Shown in pieces: positions 34,208 to 39,690 of a DNA stretch of 39,690 nt. A program made the translations under genes and the position numbers. Source of the DNA: Oscillospiraceae bacterium (GTDB taxonomy: Bacteria > Bacillota > Clostridia > Oscillospirales > Oscillospiraceae); the NCBI GenBank assembly GCA_015067435.1, contig SVMM01000023.1, positions 1 through 39,690 of the forward strand, given 5' to 3'. How positions within the stretch are numbered: position 1 is the stretch's first letter; each line of letters starts with the position of its first letter. The notes under the pieces were generated by a model that saw nothing but the letters and a program-made list of their open reading frames with translations, was not told the DNA's origin and searched no databases.

Positions 34208-34264
34208 CAAAAAGAAAACACCCAGAAAAACCAGACGTTTGCATAAACGTCCGATCCTTCTGGG
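34208..34264 (-). promoter_or_regulatory. 20-bp GU-rich hairpin with T-run before SLH enzyme gene
   Basis: On the minus-strand RNA, 34264-34245 pair with 34240-34221 without interruption (20 bp, loop ATGC). Four pairs are G-U and would be A-C mismatches in plus RNA, so the minus transcript folds. GTGTTTTCTTTTT follows. It lies between the DUF3870 stop (55 bp upstream) and the SLH enzyme start (84 bp downstream), so it can be a terminator for the former or an attenuator for the latter. It shares GACGTTYAT with the leaders at 3762 and 10974. Confidence 0.75.
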
Positions 34265-34318
34265 TTTCACCTGCGGCGCCGCGGCGGGAACCGCGGCAAG
34301 CAGTTGTGAAGCAGAAAT

Positions 34319-34645
34319 TCAGTTGTTGCCCTCTTTCATGGCGAGCCAGCGCTTGAGCGCGTCGTGGTAGGCAACCAGCACCGCTTTTCTGGAGGAACCG
34401 CCGTAGCGCTTGTTAAGCGTTTGCTCAAGCCACTCGTCGATGTCGGGGAAGCGCTTGCCGAGAAAGAGCTTTCGCAGATAACTCTGCGTCGTTTCGATGG
34501 TGTGCGTGCAGCTGAAATCGATTACCTCCAGCGTTTCGTCTTCGATCTCAAAAGCCATATAGAACGTGCCATACATTTTGGTGATGGCATTGTCCGCGTT
34601 GGTGCGGGACTCTCCGATCACAAAGACGCTGCGGATAGGGTCCAA
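34319..34645 (-). CDS. DUF3870 domain protein
   Basis: A protein of the DUF3870 family with a recognisable core: FVIGESRTNADNAITKMYGTFYMAFEIEDETLEVIDFSCTHTIETT and KRYGGSSRKAVLVAYHDALKRW. The function of the family is unknown. The longest frame starts with ATG at 34693, but the promoter's -10 box ends at 34699, which would put that ATG at about +1. TTG at 34645, 10 nt after a run of seven G, gives a 108-residue protein that begins just before the conserved core; I prefer this start. A leaderless mRNA from 34693 remains possible. Confidence 0.75.
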   Translation of the reverse strand: MDPIRSVFVIGESRTNADNAITKMYGTFYMAFEIEDETLEVIDFSCTHTIETTQSYLRKLFLGKRFPDIDEWLEQTLNKRYGGSSRKAVLVAYHDALKRWLAMKEGNN

Positions 34646-34698
34646 TGGATACGTTCCCCCCCAAGAGTGAATATTATTGCAGAAATCTGACATAAGTG

Positions 34699-34727
34699 AG
34701 TATAGCGGACCCTATCGGATTTGTCAA
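34699..34727 (-). promoter_or_regulatory. Promoter of the DUF3870 gene
   Basis: On the minus strand TTGACA (34727-34722), 17 bp, TATACT (34704-34699). The predicted start is near 34692. Confidence 0.8.
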
Positions 34728-34812
34728 TACGGAAATGCGCGCGTGAACCGGCACTGTATGGTATTTCGCAATCCGGTACAATGAAACCGGGGGCTCCGTT
34801 CTCCGTCCTCTC

Positions 34813-35121
34813 TTATCGAACCAGCCGTGCGTTCGTCTTGTACTTCGGGTGATATTTGAGCCGCACCTGCTGCCCCTCTTCCAGATCCGAGCCTGAATTT
34901 GACAGGATGCCCTCGACCTCCTCGCCGTCCTCCGTGCGATAGCGGGCGTAATAGCGAAGGTCGATCTCATCCGGTCCGCCCACATCCGTGATGCGCGAGA
35001 TCACGCCGGTGGTCTCGATGCCGATCTCTTCGATCTGCTTTTTCATCCGCAGGGACGCCAGATAAACGGCCGCGCAGATCACAAGCAGGACCGCCCATAG
35101 GATCATGCCTTTTGTATCCAT
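34813..35121 (-). CDS. Small membrane-anchored protein, DUF3592-like (second copy)
   Basis: A 102-residue protein with an N-terminal membrane helix (about residues 5-22, GMILWAVLLVICAAVYLA), a basic linker (RMKKQIEEIGIE) and a small beta domain (TTGVISRITDVG, RYYARYRTEDGEEVEGIL, GQQVRLKYHPKYKT). Same plan and several matching positions as the protein at 27463-27780, so they are probably paralogues. The ATG follows GGAGGAGCG. Function unknown. Confidence 0.75.
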   Translation of the reverse strand: MDTKGMILWAVLLVICAAVYLASLRMKKQIEEIGIETTGVISRITDVGGPDEIDLRYYARYRTEDGEEVEGILSNSGSDLEEGQQVRLKYHPKYKTNARLVR

Positions 35122-35255
35122 TTTCGCTCCTCCTCCAGAATGGGATTCCCAACCGCGGGATTCCGGTCAGGCCGCTTCTCCGTTTCCGCGTCCGGTACAC
35201 CAAGACGCGCGGCGAGCGCCGCGGCGCACAAGCGTCACGGCATTGTGCATGCCTT

Positions 35256-35284
35256 AGTATACCATGTTTTAATGGTACTGTATA
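35256..35284 (-). promoter_or_regulatory. Promoter with inverted repeat upstream of the 34813 gene
   Basis: On the minus strand TATACA (35284-35279), 17 bp, TATACT (35261-35256). The spacer holds TACCAT-N6-ATGGTA (35260-35277), a 6-bp inverted repeat touching the -10 box. The leader to the ATG at 35121 is about 128 nt long and GC-rich. Confidence 0.5.
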
Positions 35285-35472
35285 GGGGTTGTGTTCGATT
35301 CTGAGGGACGGAACTCAGCCAAATGACGCCCATTCTGAAGCGGCGCAGCAGTTCCCGCGCGCGGTTCCTCCGCCGGGCAATGCCCTGTCGGACGCGCGGA
35401 GCATGCCGCATTGATGCTGTCAATACCCACGATGCACAATATTTAGTGTTTTTTGTCGTGCATCTTCACTAC
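35285..35472. other. Intergenic region with inverted repeat
   Basis: No supported gene. GATGCAC (35431-35437) and GTGCATC (35458-35464) form a 7-bp inverted repeat around a T-rich 20-bp gap, ending 8 bp before the -35 box of the next promoter. It may be a regulator site. Confidence 0.4.
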
Positions 35473-35501
35473 TTGACCTCTTATATAGCGTCTGCTATAC
35501 T
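35473..35501 (+). promoter_or_regulatory. Promoter of the 92-residue orphan gene
   Basis: TTGACC (35473-35478), 17 bp, TATACT (35496-35501). Confidence 0.8.
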
Positions 35502-35530
35502 TCGTTCAGTTGTGTGTGGGAGGGAACGGC

Positions 35531-35809
35531 ATGAGCGAAAGAATGCGTTATACTGACGAGGAGATCGCCGTGATCGACGGTGTGATCGGGTTTCTCTATC
35601 CGAGGATGCAGGATGAATCGCTCCGCAGCTCCTACCGGAGCGTGCACGAGCATCTTCATTCCGGCAGCGTCGACGCCGCCGATCTCAGGCGCATCGGGAA
35701 CGCGCTCGCTTTCACCGATCCCGGTCAGTGCACGAGCTTTCACAAGGAAAGCTATCGGGATATGACCGTGCTGCGCCTCAAAACGGAGGCCATGCTCCGC
35801 ACGGTTTGA
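35531..35809 (+). CDS. Hypothetical 92-residue protein
   Basis: I do not recognise this protein. It is soluble and mostly helical in appearance (YTDEEIAVIDGVIGFLYPRM, SYRSVHEHLHSGSVDAADLRRIGNAL), with several His and Arg residues and no signal peptide or membrane segment. Support for it being real is good: a strong promoter 30 bp upstream, GGGAGGG 7 nt before the ATG, and a terminator 25 bp after the stop. It is monocistronic. Confidence 0.75.
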   Translation: MSERMRYTDEEIAVIDGVIGFLYPRMQDESLRSSYRSVHEHLHSGSVDAADLRRIGNALAFTDPGQCTSFHKESYRDMTVLRLKTEAMLRTV

Positions 35810-35834
35810 GTGCGGCGATCAAAAAATACGCATA

Positions 35835-35869
35835 AAGGGGTGCAGCGAAGTAAACTCGCCGCACCCCTT
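35835..35869. terminator. Bidirectional terminator
   Basis: AAGGGGTGC pairs with GCACCCCTT, and GCGA with TCGC across one mismatch, around the loop AGTAAAC. GGTTTATATTTTT follows on the plus strand. It separates the orphan genes at 35531 (plus) and 35881 (minus). Confidence 0.85.
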
Positions 35870-35880
35870 GGTTTATATTT

Positions 35881-36519
35881 TTACATCCAGATATTGACGC
35901 CCGCCTTGTAGTCGTCGAGCAGCTTGGTGTCAAACTTGTCGCCCCAGTCGTTCCAGTCGGCGTCCTTCTCCTGAATGTACTTGCCGATCCGCTCGGTCTC
36001 GCTCTCCCACACCTTGTTCATGGTGTTGAACGCGGCGGCGCGCTTGGAGGGATCGACGTCCTTGAGCTGCTCCTGAATGAGCCTGGCGCGATCCGCCTGA
36101 GACGTGGTCTTGCCCTCCGCGCTTCCCTTCGCGTCCTCCATCGCCAGCTTCTGCATCGCCGCAGTCGCCTCGTCGGAAATCGGGGTGTACTGCTCGCGGA
36201 CGGTGAATTTCGCCGTCTGCGCCGTCCGCGCTGCGGAAGTCGCGTCGGATGCGGCGGACGTCTGCCGGGCGGAGGACGTGCCGGTGGTGTTCTGCACGCG
36301 CATCTGATACTGCGCCATCTCGCGCACGGTGCGCCCCTGCAGTCCGGAGATGCCCATGCTCTCAAGCATGCCGGAAATCTTGTCGTCAGCCTCATCCGTG
36401 AGGGTGAAGCTGTTCGCGGATGAGAGCTGGGATTTCATCTGCGTCTGATAGCTGCCCGTGCCGCGGCTGACAAACCGGTACATCATGTTCTGCTGTCTGG
36501 TAAGCTGGCCGATGTTCAT
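35881..36519 (-). CDS. Hypothetical 212-residue protein
   Basis: Not recognised. There is no signal peptide or membrane segment. The N-terminal part is polar (MNIGQLTRQQNMMYRF; SYQTQMKSQLSSANSFTLTDEADDKISGM), the middle (about 75-105) is a low-complexity Thr/Ser/Ala stretch, and the C-terminal part is helical and charged (LIQEQLKDVDPSKRAAAFNTMNKVWESETERIGKYI). This layout resembles secreted-apparatus or flagellum-type accessory proteins, but I cannot assign a family. The promoter and AAGGAGCG ribosome site support expression. Monocistronic. Confidence 0.75.
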   Translation of the reverse strand: MNIGQLTRQQNMMYRFVSRGTGSYQTQMKSQLSSANSFTLTDEADDKISGMLESMGISGLQGRTVREMAQYQMRVQNTTGTSSARQTSAASDATSAARTAQTAKFTVREQYTPISDEATAAMQKLAMEDAKGSAEGKTTSQADRARLIQEQLKDVDPSKRAAAFNTMNKVWESETERIGKYIQEKDADWNDWGDKFDTKLLDDYKAGVNIWM

Positions 36520-36566
36520 GCCATCACGCTCCTTCCCCGAAATGAAACATTCTCCCTTATAAGGTT

Positions 36567-36595
36567 ATTATAGGCATCTTCCCTGCAAAAATCAA
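36567..36595 (-). promoter_or_regulatory. Promoter of the 212-residue orphan gene
   Basis: On the minus strand TTGATT (36595-36590), 17 bp, TATAAT (36572-36567). The palindrome CCTTATAAGG (36555-36564) lies at the predicted transcription start. Confidence 0.8.
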
Positions 36596-36670
36596 GCGTT
36601 CCGATCGACTTTTTCCGTGCAGGCCGAAAGCAGGTCCGCCGTCCGTTGCGGATTTGAGGGAAAGGCGCGA

Positions 36671-36700
36671 TTGACAGCAGGCGCCATCGTTCTTTATACT
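36671..36700 (+). promoter_or_regulatory. Promoter of the acetyltransferase gene
   Basis: TTGACA (36671-36676), 18 bp, TATACT (36695-36700). Confidence 0.8.
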
Positions 36701-36750
36701 GGAGATGCGCTCAGGTTGAGCGTGTTATCTGACACGAAGGAGTTGATGGC

Positions 36751-37194
36751 ATGGAGCTGTGTGTCAAGCGTTTTCACGAGCTCACCACGGAGGAGCTGTA
36801 TCGAATTCTGAAGCTGCGGGTCGACGTCTTCGTGGTGGAGCAGAACTGCCCCTACGAGGAACTGGACGATCTCGATCAAAACGCCGTCCATGTGTGGCTG
36901 GAGGAAGACGGCGCGGTTGCGGCATACCTCCGTGTGATGGACCGGGGCGTGGAGAGCGAGCAGGTGTCCCTCGGCCGCCTGATCGCGGCGAAGCGGCGTT
37001 GCGGCTTGGGTACGCGAATACTGCGCGAGGGCATAAAGACGGCGCGCGAGATATTCGGCGCGGATGCGATCTACCTTGAGGCGCAGGCCTACGCGAAGGA
37101 GCTGTACGCCAGGCAGGGATTTCGCACGATCTCCGACGAATTCCTACTCGACGGTATCCCGCACGTCAAAATGCTGCTGGAGCCGTCCGTCTGA
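36751..37194 (+). CDS. GNAT family N-acetyltransferase, ElaA type
   Basis: A 147-residue acetyl-CoA-dependent acetyltransferase. The ElaA-like start is FHELTTEELYRILKLRVDVFVVEQNCPYEELDDLD. The acetyl-CoA loop reads VSLGRLIAAKRRCGLGTRILREGI (near residues 72-95), with RCGLGT in the place of the usual R/Q-x-x-G-x-G/A. IYLEAQAYAKELYARQGFRTISDEFLLDGIPHVKM completes the fold. The substrate is unknown. Its 3' end overlaps the convergent isochorismatase-like pseudogene by 29 bp. AAGGAG precedes the ATG. Confidence 0.92.
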   Translation: MELCVKRFHELTTEELYRILKLRVDVFVVEQNCPYEELDDLDQNAVHVWLEEDGAVAAYLRVMDRGVESEQVSLGRLIAAKRRCGLGTRILREGIKTAREIFGADAIYLEAQAYAKELYARQGFRTISDEFLLDGIPHVKMLLEPSV

Positions 37195-37724
37195 TGGCGG
37201 CAAGATACTCGTCGCTGCTCATGACCGTCGTGTGGATCGGCGCGTAGAGTTCCGCAAGCCCGCGGACATTGGCGTCCACTTCCGCGCTCTGCCGGGCGAT
37301 GCAGTCATAGAGGTACACGACCTCGTAGCCCATGTCAATCGCGTCCATCATGGTCGCGAGCACGGAGCACTCTGCCGTCACGCCGGTCAGGATGATTGCC
37401 TTCTTCCCCTCCGCGGCGGCGAGCACGGCATCCGATTTCATAGCGGAGTAGGTCGACTTGCTGACGACCCTTCCCTCCGCCGCAAACGGCGTCAGCTCCT
37501 CGGGCAGCTCGGCGAGAAACGGGTTTTCGTTGATCTCCCGGAACGCCTCGTTGTACTGCGCCCAGCGTCCGACCGGGTCGGTCGGGGCAATGTATTTGGT
37601 CAGGAGATAGTCCGGCGCGTTTTCATTGCTCAGGAGCTTTATAGTATTCTTCATCGCCTCCGGTATTCCGGGGCACTCCCAGTCATAGCCGGGAAGGCAG
37701 TTCCGTCTTTGCGTCCGTATTCAT
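37166..37724 (-). pseudogene. Isochorismatase-like cysteine hydrolase, N-terminus broken by a frameshifting deletion
   Basis: The longest intact frame (37654-37166, 162 residues) retains the catalytic Lys (VSKSTYSAM) and Cys (GVTAECSVLATMMDAID) of the isochorismatase-like superfamily but lacks the N-terminal strand with the catalytic Asp. Homologous-looking residues continue upstream of its first Met (CLPGYDWECPGIPEAM) until a stop. The true start is probably ATG 37724, which has AAAAGGCGGAG 5 nt upstream and overlaps the stop of the upstream remnant (ATGA). From there the frame reads MNTDAKTELPSRL then stops at 37683. Joining MNTDAKTEL to CLPGYDW in the other frame would need only a short missing segment, where the D-x-Q-N block belongs. 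I infer a small out-of-frame deletion. Confidence 0.75.
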
Positions 37725-37937
37725 TGAGGCTCCGCCTTTTCATTTCCGTGGCAATGGTGCTCCGCGCAGCTTCCGTGGCCGCAGTCGCCGCCGTGGTGCT
37801 CGTGGTCGTGGTGGTCGCAGGGCTTCAAACTCGTCCACCGTCATCCGCACACTTTCGGCGGTCTCCGCATCGTCGGGCGAAAAGCTGCGATAGACCGGCA
37901 GCCGTTCGATCCTCCGGCATCTGGTTGGTCTCGGCAT
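37721..37937 (-). pseudogene. DUF134 family protein remnant with internal deletion and His-rich tail
   Basis: From ATG 37937 (AAAGGAG 7 nt upstream) the frame reads MPRPTRCRRIERLPVYRSFS and then VRMTVDEFEALR, the N-terminus of DUF134 proteins (predicted helix-turn-helix). It then departs into an Arg/Pro-rich shadow and stops at 37740. From the same point another frame reads a Cys/His-rich tail, PCDHHDHEHHGGDCGHGSC and onward to AEPQ, stopping at 37721, directly overlapping the next gene's ATG. Such tails are common in DUF134 proteins and the dinitrogenase-cofactor-like proteins linked to them. The middle of the gene (helix-turn-helix remainder and any fused domain) is missing. Confidence 0.75.
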
Positions 37938-37951
37938 AGGCGTCTCCTTTC

Positions 37952-37997
37952 CGACATATGTCGATATATAATGGTAATTCATATTGCGACATATGTC
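37952..37997. promoter_or_regulatory. Two copies of the palindrome GACATATGTC
   Basis: CGACATATGTCG (37952-37963) and GACATATGTC (37988-37997) are perfect palindromes whose centres are 35 bp apart, directly upstream of the DUF134 remnant. The distal copy overlaps a TTGACA on the minus strand; a matching -10 is weak (TACCAT after 17 bp). They look like operators. Confidence 0.6.
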
Positions 37998-38109
37998 AAT
38001 AACCATTATATTGAATTCCAACTACGACGTTTTTTCCCTCGGAACGGACAGAATCGATCGGCTTTTCAGATGTGTGTCATGCGCCGTTTTGAAGCGTACC
38101 ACACCCTCC

Positions 38110-38385
38110 TCACCCCGCAGCGTGCTGCCGTCCCTCGTGGTCGAGCGTGTAGTCCCCGGACAGCAAGAGCCGCGAAATCGGCACGATTTCGTACCCTTCC
38201 TGCTTCATCCAGCGCAGGACGTCCGGCAGCGCCTCGGGCGTGTGCTCCCCCGCGTTGTGGAACAATACGATCGACCCGCTGCCCACCTTCCCCGTCACGC
38301 GCTTCGTGATCTCCGCGGCGGAAATCCCGCGCCAGTCCAAGCTGTCCCTATCCCAAACAAAGGAAAGTCCGCTCCACAAGCGGAT
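38110..38385 (-). pseudogene. C-terminal fragment of a polysaccharide deacetylase
   Basis: The segment SLDWRGISAAEITKRVTGKVGSGSIVLFHNAGEHTPEALPDVLRWMKQEGYEIVPISRLL is the C-terminal third of NodB-type polysaccharide deacetylases (PdaA/PdaB-like), including the LFHNAG block with its His. The N-terminal catalytic part with the metal-binding Asp and HxxxH motif is absent. The frame runs upstream into the terminator and stop of the neighbouring SLH gene, so no intact start exists. I infer a truncation by deletion; a functional product is unlikely. Confidence 0.7.
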
Positions 38386-38412
38386 TTGCGGGATTTTGGG
38401 CGTCACCGGAAT

Positions 38413-38450
38413 AAAAATCCGATGCCCGTTTTGTGAGGCATCGGATTTTT
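38413..38450. terminator. Terminator of the C-terminal SLH gene
   Basis: AAAAATCCGATGCC (38413-38426) pairs with GGCATCGGATTTTT (38437-38450), 14 bp with a 10-nt loop. Runs of five A or T on the two sides make it usable from both strands. Confidence 0.88.
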
Positions 38451-38464
38451 GCGTTTCGCTGGAT

Positions 38465-39690
38465 CTACCTGGCAAACCACCGATACAGCATTGTCACGAT
38501 CTGACCGCGCGTGCAGGGCTCATCCACGCCGAAACGCCCGTTGCCCACGCCGTTTGTGATGCCGTTCGCGGCTGCCCACGCGATGGCGGCGCTGTACCAT
38601 TGTCCGCTCGCCACGTCTGTAAAGGCTGCTGATGCTGCCGTTTCGCCGCCGTCCATTCGATAGAGCATGGTCATGACATGCGCGCGGGTGCAGGCCTCGT
38701 CCACGCCGAAGCGCCCGTCGCCCATGCCTTTGATGATGCCGTTCTCCACGGCCCACGCGACAGCCTCGCTGTACCATGCGTCGTCCGGCACATCGGTGAA
38801 GCTGCTTGTCGGGTGTTTGGGCTTCGGGCAGCCGGCAGCGCGCCACAGGAAGGTGACGATCTGCGCGCGGGAGCACGGCTCGTCAGGAGCGAACCGTCCG
38901 TCGCCCATGCCGTTCGTGATGCCGTTTGCCATCGCCCAAAGCACCGCGTCGCCGTAGTAGGCGTCGGCGGAAACGTCGTCAAAGCGCTCCGTAAGCGGCT
39001 CATAAACCACCGCGAGCTTTGCAAATCGGTCGCTGCGCACGGTCACTACGCCGTCGTGGACGGCGGAAGGCACCAGCGTCGCCGTGCCGTCGTCATTCAG
39101 CCGGTACACGCGGTAGCCGAGTGCATCCTTCTCCGCGTCCGCAGCGAAGGGCAGCTCCGCCGCGGCAAAGCCGCCGCCCAGCGCGCCGACGTCCCTGCCG
39201 TTCGACGCAAGGCCAAGCGTATAGACAGCCTCGGCGGTTTTGCCGCCCAGCGCCACGCGTTCCGAGGCGCTCAGCGTGTTCGCGGCGTCCTGTTTGACCG
39301 TCAGGGCGACGCTGCCCGCGCTTCCCGCGTTCGCGGCGGCGGAGAGTGCGTTTTCATTGAGCTTTACCGCGCCGTTCGCGGTCTTGATCGTCAGGCTGTC
39401 GTTGCCCTCGTGTGCTTCCAGCGCGTTCGAGAGCTTTGCGGCGGACGCCGCGGGAAGGCTGACGGTTTCAACCTTGTCGCCGAGACCCGAAAGATCCATG
39501 ACAACGTTCGAGTTGCCGCCGTCCGTGCCGACGAGCTTCGCCACATCGGCGTCGCTGAGGGAGTCGAGCGCCGCCGTACCGTTGCTGACCTTGACGCCGA
39601 GATCAACGCTGCCGGCGCTTCCTGTGACGGGGACGGTCGCACCTGACGATCTGCCGCCAAAGCCGCCGGAACCGTTCTGCGACGGGTTAG
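38465..39690 (-). CDS. SLH-domain surface protein, C-terminal part (continues beyond window)
   Basis: Partial gene: the frame is open from the last base of the window (39690, reading NPSQNGSGGFGGRSSG) to the stop at 38465. The first visible residues are a Gly/Ser linker, followed by beta-rich segments (ATVPVTGSAGSVDLGVKVSNGTAALD) that recall adhesin-type repeats. The C-terminus has three S-layer homology units (FDDVSADAYYGDAVLWAMANGITNG, FTDVPDDAWYSEAVAWAVENG, FTDVASGQWYSAAIAWAAANG) that bind cell-wall polymer. An apparent start at 39544 (GTG) lacks a ribosome site and is internal. Together with the 32161 gene this gives two SLH proteins in 7 kb. N-terminal function not visible. Confidence 0.88.
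   Translation of the reverse strand, partial: NPSQNGSGGFGGRSSGATVPVTGSAGSVDLGVKVSNGTAALDSLSDADVAKLVGTDGGNSNVVMDLSGLGDKVETVSLPAASAAKLSNALEAHEGNDSLTIKTANGAVKLNENALSAAANAGSAGSVALTVKQDAANTLSASERVALGGKTAEAVYTLGLASNGRDVGALGGGFAAAELPFAADAEKDALGYRVYRLNDDGTATLVPSAVHDGVVTVRSDRFAKLAVVYEPLTERFDDVSADAYYGDAVLWAMANGITNGMGDGRFAPDEPCSRAQIVTFLWRAAGCPKPKHPTSSFTDVPDDAWYSEAVAWAVENGIIKGMGDGRFGVDEACTRAHVMTMLYRMDGGETAASAAFTDVASGQWYSAAIAWAAANGITNGVGNGRFGVDEPCTRGQIVTMLYRWFAR

Noticed and set aside
35235-35423. Minus-strand frame of 62 codons before the 34813 gene
   Set aside because: It overlaps the promoter and inverted repeat at 35256-35284, has no ribosome site and no recognisable product.
39544-39546. GTG at 39544 as the start of the second SLH gene
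   Set aside because: The frame stays open with sensible Gly/Ser-linker and beta-repeat sequence to the window edge, so this is an internal codon of a truncated gene.

Overview
The window looks like part of the chromosome of a GC-rich, Gram-positive Clostridia member, most likely Oscillospiraceae-like. I infer this from SLH-domain surface proteins, lipoprotein solute-binding proteins whose signal peptides end in LALAACGG, strong sigma-A type promoters (TTGACA, 17 bp, TATAAT-like), GGAGG ribosome sites and many intrinsic terminators. Species cannot be set from this sequence. I saw no rRNA, tRNA, CRISPR array, insertion sequence or phage gene.

Layout. 1-3.85 kb (minus): a TAXI-type TRAP transporter operon (binding protein, DUF1850 protein, fused permease) with a promoter and hairpin leader. 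3.9-13.75 kb (plus): a translationally coupled three-gene module of unknown role (a 1576-residue HD/helical-repeat/nucleotidyltransferase/phosphoribosyltransferase-like protein, a lactate/malate-dehydrogenase-like protein, and a flavodoxin-fold protein with a cysteine cluster), then purA and purB. 13.8-15.5 kb (minus): tetR-rsgA with twin operators. 15.5-20.84 kb (plus): a complete branched-chain amino-acid-type ABC transporter (livKHMGF order). 20.84-23.92 kb: a LysR regulator divergent from a chemoreceptor. 23.98-25.05 kb (minus): flavodoxin and nitroreductase. 25.17-27.44 kb (plus): iscR, iscS, iscU for iron-sulfur assembly. 27.46-35.3 kb (mostly minus): two similar small membrane proteins, a CapA-like phosphoesterase, an M20 dipeptidase, a DUF819 membrane protein, an SLH-anchored NlpC/P60-like enzyme and a DUF3870 protein. 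35.4-39.69 kb: two orphan genes, an ElaA-type acetyltransferase, a run of three damaged genes (isochorismatase-like, DUF134, polysaccharide deacetylase), and the C-terminal part of a second SLH surface protein that runs off the window.

Most interesting points. (1) The TAXI operon and purA, 7 kb apart on opposite strands, share a nearly identical 17-nt element starting about 2-3 nt after the predicted transcription start. In both it can form a small 5' hairpin that competes with a longer terminator-like hairpin, so it may be a short RNA attenuator family. A third GU-rich 20-bp hairpin precedes the SLH enzyme gene. (2) The three-gene module upstream of purAB has an unusual domain set. (3) Paired operator sequences can be read directly for TetR, IscR and the flavodoxin operon. 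(4) Positions 37.2-38.4 kb form a local gene graveyard with visible deletion scars.
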